A DNA stretch of 64,000 nt from Chryseobacterium hagamense (GCF_007991455.1 NZ_BJYJ01000020.1:23684-87683); one strand, 5' to 3'; positions 25,892 to 34,180 are shown, numbered from the stretch's first letter. Notes: a model not told the origin generated them from the letters alone. Numbers and translations: made by a program.

Positions 25892-26212
25892 TTAAGGTCT
25901 GCTTGATGCAGAGGAATTTCTTTTCATCATGTAAAGGACAATCTGTATAACCACCAGTGCAGCAATAACAACAATCCTGATCATCGCATTTTCCGAAAAC
26001 CGCTCCCGGATCACTTCCAGGTAATTGATCTTCTCAATGGTAAATTCCTTCAGCCGGCCGATATGGGTAAACGCATTTACCTTCCGCACTTCGGATCCTG
26101 TTTCGGCTTCATTCAGCGTCTGTGCTACATTGATCAGATTAATATTACTCATTAAAAGCCAGCCGAAAAGCAAGAAGGAGATCAAAAAGAGTGAGGGCCT
26201 GAGCATATTCAT
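25892..26212 (-). CDS. Uncharacterised small membrane protein with two spans
   Basis: From the Met at 26212 the protein is 106 residues. A first span (LFLISFLLFGWLLM) is followed by a polar loop of about 55 residues (LNEAETGSEVRKVNAFTHIG onward) and a second span (MIRIVVIAALVVIQIVLYMM) with a basic tail KRNSSASSRP. A longer start 40 codons upstream gives a polar, atypical N-terminus and is less likely. No family recognised. It precedes the GNAT gene by 9 bp. Confidence 0.6.
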   Translation of the reverse strand: MNMLRPSLFLISFLLFGWLLMSNINLINVAQTLNEAETGSEVRKVNAFTHIGRLKEFTIEKINYLEVIRERFSENAMIRIVVIAALVVIQIVLYMMKRNSSASSRP

Positions 26213-26344
26213 GAAAATGGAAATTTGGGATTGGACATATGGATCGCTGTATTTATTCAAATTTAAATAAAAGTCATTGGTACGAACGAATAAAATCCAT
26301 GAAATATGGATCCGGCTTTCATAATTCTGCAAGCATTCTTTAAG

Positions 26345-26721
26345 TTAACGTGAACTCAAAGAAGAACCTGGATTAAGCGGCTGGAAGAGGGATGCCGGAT
26401 ACCGGAAGTTTCTCTGGTATAAAAAACAGGATATAAAATCCTGATCATTAAACTAAATATTTCAGTATTTCATTAGAGGGAATTCTAATTTATTCCTGAA
26501 TAAATAACCTTGGTCTCAATTTTTCAACCGTGGTCAAATTTTTTTTAAGTCCTGAAGGAACGGCTTAGTACAGGACAGGATAAAATCCTGTCAGAAGCGT
26601 GAACCTTTTTTCTTTCTACCAGGATGAGTGGTATCCAAAATCCCGACTGAATCATTCTGATTTTATTTTTGAGTTAAATAATCGACTGAATATGATGTCA
26701 ATACAGTCGAACTCACGTTAA
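26345..26721 (-). repeat. Full long-form interspersed repeat with terminal inverted repeats (MITE-like)
   Basis: This is the best preserved long copy, 377 bp. It begins TTAACGTGAACTC (26345-26357) and ends GAACTCACGTTAA (26709-26721), a near-perfect inverted pair. Inside are two small palindromes, CAGGATATAAAATCCTG near 26430 and GACAGGATAAAATCCTGTC at about 26573-26591, and the family blocks in reverse orientation. It has no coding capacity. It fills the whole gap between two minus-strand genes. The duplicated bases at the ends are not clear enough to name a target-site duplication. Confidence 0.78.
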
Positions 26722-26767
26722 GTGATGTCCAAACGGGTAGTGCATCAGATTAATGCATTTTTGCCAG

Positions 26768-27478
26768 TTAATTAATCATCAGTAATTTCCTGCAACCCTT
26801 ATTTCTTACCGAAGATTTTTCTGAAGGGCTTAATTTTTCAATCTCAGCAATAAGATGAATGGCCGGATACCGGATAACATTAAAATCTTTAATAGTATAT
26901 CTTAGCGGCATCATCAATTCAAAGTATTCAGTCTTTTCACGGTCATAGAATTTGTAATAATTGATCATATTTGAACCGCCATAAGCATACCCGATGTCAA
27001 AAACAATTTTTCCATGATCATAAATCATTGGGTAGTTCTCTGTAAAATATATCGTTTTATCTAAGGTATTGAATAATATGTAACTGTCAATTTCAAAGGC
27101 ATCCAGTTTGAAAATATAGAAATTTTGCTCTTTGCCTATCAGTATTATCTTTTGTTTATTGCTGCAATATGATATTTCTTCCGTCTCGCCTCTTCCATAC
27201 TGTTTACCCCGGATGCAATGCGTGGAAATGTGATCCGGAAATAGATTCTGAAATTCGTCGTAAAGCATTTTATCTTCTTTCAGTAAAGCTTTCACCGGCT
27301 TCGCAATACTGTCTTTTAATTTTGAATTATAATCATCATTATTAATGAAAGAAAAGGTGTTTCTCGAATTGGATTCTAGTGTTAAGCTTAAATCTTCACA
27401 GTCGGGCATTACAGATAATTGATCCTGTGCGGATACTTTTAAAGAAATGAAGAGCATTAATAAGAAGATATTTTTCAT
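26768..27478 (-). CDS. Uncharacterised exported protein
   Basis: The 236-residue protein has a clean signal peptide (MKNIFLLMLFISLKVSAQDQ, cut after SAQ). The mature part has five Cys residues (PDCEDLSL, STHCIRGKQ, ISYCSNKQ, KGCRKLLM) and many Tyr/Asp-rich beta segments (KFYDREKTEYFELMMPLRY). I do not recognise a domain. It stands alone, followed on its 3' side by the 377-bp repeat and divergent from pafA with 94 bp between start codons. Confidence 0.65.
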   Translation of the reverse strand: MKNIFLLMLFISLKVSAQDQLSVMPDCEDLSLTLESNSRNTFSFINNDDYNSKLKDSIAKPVKALLKEDKMLYDEFQNLFPDHISTHCIRGKQYGRGETEEISYCSNKQKIILIGKEQNFYIFKLDAFEIDSYILFNTLDKTIYFTENYPMIYDHGKIVFDIGYAYGGSNMINYYKFYDREKTEYFELMMPLRYTIKDFNVIRYPAIHLIAEIEKLSPSEKSSVRNKGCRKLLMIN

Positions 27479-27543
27479 TAGGTTATGATGAAAAGAAAAT
27501 CAAATTTAATCAAAACTTCACACACCGAAACTTTCAAAACCCG

Positions 27544-27551
27544 TAAATTTG
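27544..27551 (+). promoter_or_regulatory. Promoter -7 box TAAATTTG of pafA
   Basis: TAAATTTG fits the -7 consensus and lies 21 bp before the start codon at 27573. The -33 element is not obvious. Confidence 0.5.
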
Positions 27552-27572
27552 TTTCCAATAAAAATTTAGCGG

Positions 27573-29219
27573 ATGTTTAGGAAAATTTCGGTTGCGGCGG
27601 CCATAGGCCTTTCTGTAATCACAATCAATGCACAGAAGAATAAAAATACCCGGCTGGAAAGGCCGAAACTGGTGGTAGGCCTGGTGGTGGACCAGATGCG
27701 ATGGGATTATCTGTACCGTTTTTACAACAAATATGGCAATGACGGATTTAAAAGATTACTGAATACCGGTTATTCTTTAAACAATGTACATATTCCTTAT
27801 GTGCCTACCGTAACGGCTTTAGGCCATACCTGCATTTATACGGGTTCGGTTCCTGCCATTCACGGGATTGCCGGAAACGACTGGACGGATAAGGAAACCG
27901 GGAAAAATGTATATTGTACCACCGATGAGAGCGTACAGCCGGTAGGAACCACCAATGCCAAAATCGGGAGCCATTCCCCGAAAAACCTGTGGTCGACCAC
28001 CATTACCGATGAGCTGAAGCTCGCCACCAATTTCCAGGGTAAAGTGATCGGGGTTTCCCTGAAAGACCGGGCGTCCATTCTTCCTGCAGGCCATACACCG
28101 AACGGTGCTTTCTGGTTCGACGATTCTACAGGGAATTTTATCACGAGTACCTGGTACATGAACGACCTTCCGCAGTGGATCAGGACTTTCAATGCCCAGA
28201 ATCTTCCGGAAAAACTGGTGGCAAACGGGTGGAGCACTTTGCTGCCGATTGATCAGTATACGGAAAGTGCGCCGGACAATTCCTCGTGGGAAGGACTTCT
28301 GGGAAGTGCCAAGACCCCGACATTCCCATACAGCAACCTGGCAGCCGATTACCAGCTTAAGAAAGACAACATCCGTTATACCCCTTTCGGAAATACTTTA
28401 ACTTTAAAATTAGCCGAAGCCGCTGTGGAAGGCGAAAAATTAGGCGGAGACGAGGTCGTGGATATGCTGGCAGTCAATCTGGCTTCCACCGATTACGCCG
28501 GCCATAAATTCGGTCCGAATTCTATTGAAGTGGAAGATGTGTATTTAAGGCTGGATCAGGATCTGGCGCAGTTCTTCAGCTACCTGGATTCCAAAGTCGG
28601 AAAAGGGCAGTATACGGTTTTCCTTTCGGCAGACCACGGCGGGGCGCATTCGGTAGGATTTCTGCAGGAACATAAAATAGCCACCGGATTTTTCGGTGAC
28701 GGAATGGATAAAAACGTCAACCAGAAACTAAAAGAAAAATTCGGAGTGGATAAGCTGATCAATGCTGTAGATAATTACCAGATCTATTTCGACAGGAAAC
28801 TGCTGAAAGACAACAATATTAAACTGGAAGACGTGGTGGATTTTACGGTAAAGGAAATCGAAAACGATCCGTCCGATCTGTATGCCGTAGCCGTAACGAA
28901 AGTTTCGGAAGCTACAATCCCGGAACCGATCAAGCAGAGGATCATCAACGGGATCAACAGGCAGAGAAGCGGGGATATCCAGCTCATTTCCCATGATTCC
29001 ATGCTTCCCCCGTATTCGAAAACAGGAACTACCCACAGTGTATGGAACTCGTATGATGCACACATTCCTTTAATCTTTATGGGATGGGGAATCCAGCATG
29101 GGGAAAGCAGCAAGCCTTATTTCATGACCGATATTGCACCCACAGTTTCCTCATTGCTGAAAATCCAGTTTCCAAGCGGAAACGTAGGAAACCCGATCAG
29201 CGAAGCGATTGGAAAATAG
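27573..29219 (+). CDS. pafA: PafA-type alkaline phosphatase
   Basis: The 548-residue periplasmic phosphomonoesterase has a signal peptide (AAIGLSVITINAQ). Its active site matches Elizabethkingia PafA: nucleophile Thr81 in VPTVTALGHTCIYTGS (PafA Thr79), the Asn in AGNDWTDKETG, the Lys164-Arg166 pair in SLKDRASILPAGH (PafA Lys162/Arg164), and two-zinc ligands in VVDQMRWD, STDYAGHKFGPNS and SADHGGAHS. The Lys/Arg pair separates PafA from classical PhoA. PafA works constitutively on many phosphomonoesters and is not repressed by phosphate in studied species. It has its own promoter and terminator. Confidence 0.93.
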   Translation: MFRKISVAAAIGLSVITINAQKNKNTRLERPKLVVGLVVDQMRWDYLYRFYNKYGNDGFKRLLNTGYSLNNVHIPYVPTVTALGHTCIYTGSVPAIHGIAGNDWTDKETGKNVYCTTDESVQPVGTTNAKIGSHSPKNLWSTTITDELKLATNFQGKVIGVSLKDRASILPAGHTPNGAFWFDDSTGNFITSTWYMNDLPQWIRTFNAQNLPEKLVANGWSTLLPIDQYTESAPDNSSWEGLLGSAKTPTFPYSNLAADYQLKKDNIRYTPFGNTLTLKLAEAAVEGEKLGGDEVVDMLAVNLASTDYAGHKFGPNSIEVEDVYLRLDQDLAQFFSYLDSKVGKGQYTVFLSADHGGAHSVGFLQEHKIATGFFGDGMDKNVNQKLKEKFGVDKLINAVDNYQIYFDRKLLKDNNIKLEDVVDFTVKEIENDPSDLYAVAVTKVSEATIPEPIKQRIINGINRQRSGDIQLISHDSMLPPYSKTGTTHSVWNSYDAHIPLIFMGWGIQHGESSKPYFMTDIAPTVSSLLKIQFPSGNVGNPISEAIGK

Positions 29220-29239
29220 GCCTCCCTTTTATAAAATCA

Positions 29240-29277
29240 AAATCCTTAACCGCCTGGGCAGTTAAGGATTTTTTTAT
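29240..29277 (+). terminator. Rho-independent terminator of pafA
   Basis: AAATCCTTAAC (29240-29250) pairs with GTTAAGGATTT (29261-29271) and a T run follows. Confidence 0.88.
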
Positions 29278-29324
29278 GGCAGGTAAAGGTTTAATTAAAT
29301 ATAACGTTTGATTTGCTTGTATTA

Positions 29325-29458
29325 ATTGATTTTCAGTCGATTACTGAATGAAGATTAGAATTCAGATCGTGAATCAGGATTTTAAGGTTGACAGGATCAT
29401 TTCCATCATCCGGTTTTCCCCTTCCAGGCTGTTCATCCGGGTTCTGCTCCGATTGCAC
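29325..29458 (+). repeat. Fragment of the interspersed repeat, forward orientation
   Basis: Contains TTTTCAGTCGATTACTGAAT, then the typical 3' part TGACAGGATCATTTCCATCA, TCCGGTTTTCCCCTTCC and AGGCTGTTCATCCGGGTTCT, in family order. The left end and the middle are missing or worn. It fills the gap between the pafA terminator and the end of the Crp/Fnr remnant. Confidence 0.55.
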
Positions 29459-29459
29459 C

Positions 29460-30058
29460 TTAAATATAAATCTTGCTGTTATCGATTTTCAGCACTTCCT
29501 GTTTTTCCATTTTCTTGATGGCGCGGATCACCGTTTCGATCCGCATACCGGTAATAGAAGCAAGCTGCTGCCGCGTATAGGGGATCGGGAAAGAAAACTG
29601 CTCCTTAAAACCGAAGTGGGATTTGATGTGCCGCATCAGAATATGAAGTTTCGTTACCGGGTCCTTGAAGAAAAAAGGGGCTGATGTTACATACCGGTAA
29701 TGCATTCGGTCTGCCGTAAAAGAATAGAGATTGAAGATAAGCTGGGGCTGCTGCAGCAATAGCTCCACAAACCTCACTTTTTCCAGCCGTATGATTTCGC
29801 AATCGGTGATGGCAATGGCATTTACCGCATATTTCTTGTCCGAAAAAAGGTACGTTTCCGCAAAACAATAACCATCAAAGGGAATCCCGTGGATAAATAT
29901 TCTTTACCGTCTTCCAAAAAGCTGCTCAATTTTACTGTGCCGTATTTTATCTGAAAATAATATTTAGGGGTGCCGTCTTCTTCGATGATAAAGTCACCGG
30001 AGTGGTAATTTTGCAGTTCAGCTCCATAAGAAAACAAGAGGTTTTCTGAGATGATCAT
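29460..30058 (-). pseudogene. Crp/Fnr family regulator with single-base frameshift
   Basis: Read in two frames this gives a regulator of about 199 residues. The first part (MIISENLLFSYGAELQNYHS to FLEDGKEY) is the cyclic-nucleotide-binding-like barrel. After the bases at about 29895-29896 the sense jumps to the next frame, IHGIPFDGYCFAETYLFSD, and continues to FPIPYTRQQLASITGMRIET and VIRAIKKMEKQEVL, a normal Crp helix-turn-helix. One missing base explains it. Both halves are otherwise clean, so the break is recent, or an assembly error. Targets unknown. Confidence 0.75.
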
Positions 30059-30302
30059 AGATTATTTTTAATAGTTGATTGTAGAAGCTAAAATTAATAA
30101 AATAACCCATTGCCGGAAAACGGAAAGATACCACATAGATGCCCCAAAAATGCCCTATATAAAGAGTTTTTAAGCTTTTTGCTTAAATTATGGAAAATTC
30201 AGGAGAAATAAAGTTTTTAAGAGTTCTGCTAAAATCATCAAACAGGATGGCTGTCGCATTTTAGGAAGGGATACGGCTGGTCCGGAAAACTACGGATTTA
30301 AT
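30059..30302. other. Gene-free stretch upstream of the Crp/Fnr remnant
   Basis: AT-rich spacer between the regulator remnant and the barstar terminator. I see no gene or repeat copy here. Confidence 0.5.
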
Positions 30303-30336
30303 AGAAAAAAGGCTGTCTGAAATTCTAAGACAGCCT
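30303..30336 (-). terminator. Rho-independent terminator of the barnase-barstar unit
   Basis: On the minus strand AGGCTGTCT pairs with AGACAGCCT around a 9-nt loop and is followed by a T run. It lies 17 bp past the barstar stop. Confidence 0.9.
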
Positions 30337-30352
30337 GTATAAAAGTTGTAAT

Positions 30353-30658
30353 TTAATCTTCTTCAGCTCCGTCTTCATCATCCTCATATTGCTCAAGGAA
30401 ATAAGTGAAAGTGAAATCTTCCGTTTCGTCTTCCGCATCTTCAAGGGTGCTGAGAAGATCTTCAAATATTTCCAGCTGATCAACGGTCATATTCACGAAT
30501 TCAAGATGGAGCGGCATTTCCACTCCGCCTCTAATAACATCCGAAAGCGCATCCAGATTGTCGCCGAAGTATTCCGGAAGCGGAAGCTTTTCTTTTAATT
30601 GGGCATAGAAGTCTTCCTCATCTCCTATGTCTGTAAAATCGATATATATTGTACTCAT
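30353..30658 (-). CDS. Barstar family ribonuclease inhibitor
   Basis: The 101-residue acidic cytoplasmic protein has the barstar fold order: strand IYIDFTDIGDEEDFYAQLKE, then the helix and loop LPEYFGDNLDALSDVIRGG that covers the ribonuclease active site in barstar (YGxNLDAL in family members), a central strand and the helix VDQLEIFEDLLSTLEDAEDE. It should bind and block the barnase-like enzyme encoded 128 bp upstream on the same strand. The very acidic tail (EQYEDDEDGAEED) suits an inhibitor of a basic ribonuclease. A strong terminator ends the pair. Confidence 0.9.
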   Translation of the reverse strand: MSTIYIDFTDIGDEEDFYAQLKEKLPLPEYFGDNLDALSDVIRGGVEMPLHLEFVNMTVDQLEIFEDLLSTLEDAEDETEDFTFTYFLEQYEDDEDGAEED

Positions 30659-30786
30659 ATTAAATTGAATTTCCGGTTTTTTCCTTTAAAACCGGTCTGT
30701 TTTTTTTATAGAAGCCGGTTTCTTTATCAGCAGGATTTCTTCCTGTACATTACTGATGAAACACGTTTTACCGGGCAATGGCAAAA

Positions 30787-31188
30787 TTACTGCTTTTCAA
30801 AACTTTTATAATGGTTTTTGCTGAGGTAAACTTCACCGTCTTTTGTAAAGACGATCCGGTCGGCCTGTCTTCCTCCGCAATGATAATTAACATCCGCTTC
30901 AAAGTATTCTTTACCGTCGGGCAGGATTTTTTCCCGGTTGCCGAACCGGTCTCCGCCGATGGCTTTCCCCGGTAGTATTTCGCAAAGATCTCCTTTCGCA
31001 GGGTTCCAGCCTTGTTTCCGGGCTTCGTTTTTCGTTAGATAATAATCGGGTAAACGGCGATTCTGCTTTACGTACAGAACAACCCTTTTATCTTCCGTGA
31101 GCTGATCAACAGATTCCTGACCGGCAGGGTAGCTGCTACTGCTTCCACCGGAACTGCCGTATTCCACAACTGGTTTTACATGAGGCAT
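30787..31188 (-). CDS. Barnase-like guanyl-preferring ribonuclease, cut off from its signal peptide
   Basis: From the Met at 31188 the 133-residue product contains a complete barnase domain: YYLTKNEARKQGWNPAKGDL, GKAIGGDRFGNREKILP, the general base Glu in YFEADVNYHCGGR, the Arg in QADRIVFTKDG and the general acid His in LSKNHYKSFEKQ. All three catalytic residues are kept. The natural start is at 31290, but an in-frame TAG at 31224-31222 separates the signal peptide from this part. A cytoplasmic product from the internal Met would depend on the barstar downstream. It may also be silent. Confidence 0.85.
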   Translation of the reverse strand: MPHVKPVVEYGSSGGSSSSYPAGQESVDQLTEDKRVVLYVKQNRRLPDYYLTKNEARKQGWNPAKGDLCEILPGKAIGGDRFGNREKILPDGKEYFEADVNYHCGGRQADRIVFTKDGEVYLSKNHYKSFEKQ

Positions 31189-31221
31189 CTCTTGTTTATC
31201 CGCAATAAAATTGTTGTAGAT

Positions 31222-31290
31222 CTACATCACAGACATTCCGAAGAGAAGCCCGAGGCAAATGAAAAACAGCGATCTTATTTTACCGTTCAT
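31222..31290 (-). pseudogene. Signal-peptide remnant of the barnase-like ribonuclease ending in amber stop
   Basis: ATG at 31290 opens MNGKIRSLFFICLGLLFGMS plus VM, a good signal sequence or membrane anchor, then TAG. Read through, the frame continues without a break (IYNNFIADKQEMPHVKPVVE) into the ribonuclease. A single change from a Tyr codon (TAC or TAT) would create the stop. Confidence 0.7.
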
Positions 31291-31300
31291 ACTTTAATTA

Positions 31301-31455
31301 ATTACCGATATAACAATATAACAATATAGCAATTTACCAATGTAACAGTTTGCCAAAGGGTTAATGAATAAATTTTAACCTTACTCCATCAATATATTCA
31401 TCCGTTGTTGCAATGATCCATTGTTACACTGTTACATTGATCCATCGTTACATTA
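31301..31455. repeat. Inverted arms of degenerate 9-bp TAACAATGT units
   Basis: On the left side units such as ATAACAATATAACAATATAG repeat. On the right side (31403-31455) the reverse complement form TTGTTACACTGTTACATTG appears. The arms could fold into a long imperfect hairpin around GGTTAA/TTAACC. A second set of arms is at 39151-39240. Confidence 0.6.
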
Positions 31456-31456
31456 T

Positions 31457-32248
31457 TCAGGCTCTCCATTCTTCCGGCACATCGCAGATCGGGATGGGAA
31501 CCATTTTGTGTTTTGCCGCTTTATGCATCCGGTCGAAAATCAGGAAGACTTCCTTATCCCGCCCTTCGTAATCTTCAACAGCCTTCGTTCCGTATTCTTT
31601 CTGGATTTTTTCAAGTTCAGGATAAGAAGCACCGATCTGGTCTTCATCCGTTCTTTCCGCATCCCAAAGCCCGTCGGTAGGGATGGCATTCCGGATGCTT
31701 TCGATGAGATCAAGTCCTTTGGCCAGTTCATACACCTCTGTTTTATAAAGATCGGCAATCGGGGAAACATCCACGCCGCCGTCTCCGTATTTGGTATAGA
31801 ATCCGATCCCGAAATCTTCCACTTTATTTCCCGTTCCGCATACTAAAAGTCCGTGAAGCTGGCCGAAATAGTATAAGTTCAGCATTCTGAAACGCGATCT
31901 GGTGTTGGCCAAAGACAGGTTTTTATTAGGGTTTCCTTCGGCATATTCATGAACGGACTGCTCAAAGCTTTCGAACACAGGAGTCAGATTTACCGTATGT
32001 GCCTTAACATTCGGGAATTTTTTCTTTAAATCAGCGATATGTTCCTGGGCACGGTTTACCTGGTCTTCCTTCTGGCGGATCGGCATTTCCAGCAATAAAA
32101 CTTCAAGGCCTGTCATGGCACAGAGGGTGGACACCACACCGGAATCCACCCCACCGGAAACACCGATGACATATCCGTTTACTTTTGCTTTTACTGCATA
32201 ATCTTTCAGCCAGTTTACAATATGATCGATAATCTTTTGGGTCTGCAT
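31457..32248 (-). CDS. nadE: Ammonia-dependent NAD+ synthetase
   Basis: The 263-residue cytoplasmic enzyme makes NAD from deamido-NAD, ATP and ammonia. The PP-loop is at IGVSGGVDSGVVSTLCAMTG near residues 28-47. Further landmarks are LANTRSRFRMLNLYYFGQLH, GTGNKVEDFGIGFYTKYGDG and GVDVSPIADLYKTEV, which bind the substrates. There is no glutaminase domain. nadE beside gldB is a familiar flavobacterial arrangement, though here they are separated by an LRR-type gene and transcribed on different strands. Confidence 0.95.
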   Translation of the reverse strand: MQTQKIIDHIVNWLKDYAVKAKVNGYVIGVSGGVDSGVVSTLCAMTGLEVLLLEMPIRQKEDQVNRAQEHIADLKKKFPNVKAHTVNLTPVFESFEQSVHEYAEGNPNKNLSLANTRSRFRMLNLYYFGQLHGLLVCGTGNKVEDFGIGFYTKYGDGGVDVSPIADLYKTEVYELAKGLDLIESIRNAIPTDGLWDAERTDEDQIGASYPELEKIQKEYGTKAVEDYEGRDKEVFLIFDRMHKAAKHKMVPIPICDVPEEWRA

Positions 32249-32414
32249 TGTTTATATTTTTAGTCTGTTATTATTTATGAAATTCAAAATTAAAAATTTT
32301 GACGGGGTTTAACGATAGTTTTCACGGCTAAGTTCGTACCAAACGCAGATTCCGGCCGGTCCAATAATTCCCTGTTTTCTGAAAATACATCGTTCCGTTT
32401 CCGAGTAGATGTGC
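32249..32414. other. Spacer with possible worn palindromic repeat
   Basis: At 32283-32312 AATTTTGACGGGGTTTAAC after an AT-rich arm resembles the flavobacterial GACGGGGTGG repeat seen at 50346-50400. Nothing else is recognisable. Confidence 0.3.
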
Positions 32415-33053
32415 TTAAGGTACATCCAATCCGAAGATAACGACATTTGCCGGTCCTTTTTTAACGTCTTTTTCCATGATAGGATTGTCCATGAGGTTTA
32501 GGGTCTGAAGGACGGGGTTTGCGGAAATATCAAGTTTCTGGATCAGGTTATGTTCAAGATTCAGTTTTTTAAGACGTCTTAGCGAACTCACATCAATTGT
32601 TTTAATTTTATTTAAAGATACGGTTAACTGATTAATTTCCGGGGTAGAATTCAGGGAAATATTTTCAATCATATTGCCATCCAGGTATAATGAAGTCAGG
32701 CTTTTCAGGTTTTCTGCCGTAAAGACGGAAACTTTGCTGCCGGCACAGGAAATCAGCTCAACTTTATCCATATTTCTCATTGATATCCGGGAAATGTTAT
32801 TCTGATCGAGAATAATCATCCGTGCATTTTTAAAATAAGAAACCTCTTCCGCAGAAGTAATGCCTTTGTTCATCAGAAATAAATTTTCAACCGATTCCGC
32901 TTCAGGCTGGCTTATTTTTCCGTCTTTGTTAAGGTCGTAATTTTCAAGAACGGCTTTCTCAAAATTTTTATCCTTAAAAGAAAGCTGCTGTGCCCTGGAA
33001 AAAGGGAATGCAAAAATAAAGAGCAGTAACAGAATAATTTTGTTTTTAATCAT
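32415..33053 (-). CDS. Exported leucine-rich-repeat protein with one EF-hand-like loop
   Basis: The 212-residue protein has a signal peptide (LLLLFIFAFPFSRAQQ). One calcium-loop-like segment DLNKDGKISQPE lies near residues 40-51. It is followed by about six degenerate leucine-rich repeats of 20-22 residues (LTSLYLDGNMIENISLNSTP, INQLTVSLNKIKTIDVSSLR, LKKLNLEHNLIQKLDISANP, LQTLNLMDNPI). This layout, a dockerin- or EF-like loop followed by LRRs, occurs in secreted Bacteroidota proteins. Ligand unknown. The start is only 51 bp from the divergent gldB start. Confidence 0.8.
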   Translation of the reverse strand: MIKNKIILLLLFIFAFPFSRAQQLSFKDKNFEKAVLENYDLNKDGKISQPEAESVENLFLMNKGITSAEEVSYFKNARMIILDQNNISRISMRNMDKVELISCAGSKVSVFTAENLKSLTSLYLDGNMIENISLNSTPEINQLTVSLNKIKTIDVSSLRRLKKLNLEHNLIQKLDISANPVLQTLNLMDNPIMEKDVKKGPANVVIFGLDVP

Positions 33054-33072
33054 CAGGTTGTGTTTAAATCCT

Positions 33073-33080
33073 TATTTTTG
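33073..33080 (+). promoter_or_regulatory. Promoter -7 box TATTTTTG of gldB
   Basis: TATTTTTG fits TAnnTTTG and lies 24 bp before the gldB ATG at 33105. Its position argues for that start over the GTG at 33060. Confidence 0.5.
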
Positions 33081-33104
33081 TACACTTTAATTTCATGTAA
33101 AAAT

Positions 33105-34088
33105 ATGAAGATTTTCAGAATTATTGCCCTTTCCGCAGGATCCGTTTTAGGATTGAACTCCTGTAAGAAAGAATGCCGGAACCAGTGGAACGTAGAAATT
33201 ACCGCTCCTGCCGAAAAAGTAGAGATTACCGATATTTCCAAAGAACTTTACAATCCGGGCGTTTCCTCGGAGCAGTTTAAAGCAAAATACCCGTGGTTCC
33301 AGGGAACGGTCAGTGATGCTGATTTTTCCAAAAGGCGGACGGATGCAGGCGAGATTAAGATCTACCGGGAAGCCATTGCCAAAATAGACCAGAAAAAACT
33401 GCAGACGGATCTGGAGGATATGTTCTCGCATATCAAATACCATTTCCCTTCCTTTAAAAGCCCGAAGGTCTTTTTATTTTCTTCCGCTCTGCAGATGGTG
33501 CAGGACCCGATCTTCTACAATGCCAAAGAAAACCTTCTGTTCATCGATATTACAGGCTTTATGGGCGATGGAAACCCCAATTACAAAGGGCTGGAAATGT
33601 ATTTCCAGAAGTCTATGAATCCGAATAACATCGTCCCGAAAGTAGCGCAGATCTTCGCCGAAGGTTTTGTAAAAGAATCACCGGACCACCAGAAATTTAT
33701 TGACATGATGATCCTGAACGGTAAAATCATGATTCTTAAAGATGCCTTCCTGCCGACTTATCCGGAATATCTGAAAATGAATTACACCCAGAAACAGTAC
33801 GAATGGGCCGAAGCCAACGAAGCCAACATCTGGAATTATTTCGTGGAAAACAATTTGATTTTCGGGGATGATCACCGCCTGGAAGACCGGTTCATCGCGC
33901 CGGGGCCATTTTCAAAGTTCTACACGGAAATCGATAACGAATCCTCCCCGCAGATCGGAATTTTCACGGGATGGCAGATCTGTAAAGCCTATCTGAAAGA
34001 AAAGCCGGATACCAAACTTCAGGATTTCCTGAAAATGGACGGGACAATTATTTTCAACCAGTCCGGATATAAGCCGAAATTGAAATAA
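33105..34088 (+). CDS. gldB: Gliding motility lipoprotein GldB
   Basis: The 327-residue protein has a lipoprotein signal (RIIALSAGSVLGLNSCKKEC) with the lipidated Cys in LNSC. The mature part follows GldB closely: TDISKELYNPGVSSEQFKAK, YPWFQGTVSDADFSKRR, and a long helical domain ending in QIGIFTGWQICKAYLKEKPD. GldB is required for gliding and for T9SS function in Flavobacterium johnsoniae. Its usual partner gldC lies about 3.5 kb downstream, with an ABC transporter operon between. The ATG at 33105 is preferred because the promoter lies between it and the upstream alternative. Confidence 0.92.
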   Translation: MKIFRIIALSAGSVLGLNSCKKECRNQWNVEITAPAEKVEITDISKELYNPGVSSEQFKAKYPWFQGTVSDADFSKRRTDAGEIKIYREAIAKIDQKKLQTDLEDMFSHIKYHFPSFKSPKVFLFSSALQMVQDPIFYNAKENLLFIDITGFMGDGNPNYKGLEMYFQKSMNPNNIVPKVAQIFAEGFVKESPDHQKFIDMMILNGKIMILKDAFLPTYPEYLKMNYTQKQYEWAEANEANIWNYFVENNLIFGDDHRLEDRFIAPGPFSKFYTEIDNESSPQIGIFTGWQICKAYLKEKPDTKLQDFLKMDGTIIFNQSGYKPKLK

Positions 34089-34111
34089 TATTATATTAAC
34101 ATACATCTAAA

Positions 34112-34180
34112 TAGAAAGTTAACAGGGCTGTAAGAGGGAGTCTGGATGCCTGAATCTCCTTTGGCTAACATTAAAGATAT
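34112..34180 (-). repeat. Fragment of the interspersed repeat, reverse orientation
   Basis: TTAACAGGGCTGTAAGAGGG followed by AGTCTGGATGCCTGAATCTC resembles the pyrimidine-rich end of the family in reverse. Only this end is left. It lies 24 bp after gldB. The remaining 34181-34300 stretch is featureless. Confidence 0.45.

Noticed and set aside
31301..31455. Possible CRISPR-like array of short repeats
   Set aside because: Units are only about 9 bp without spacers and form inverted arms. No cas gene is near.
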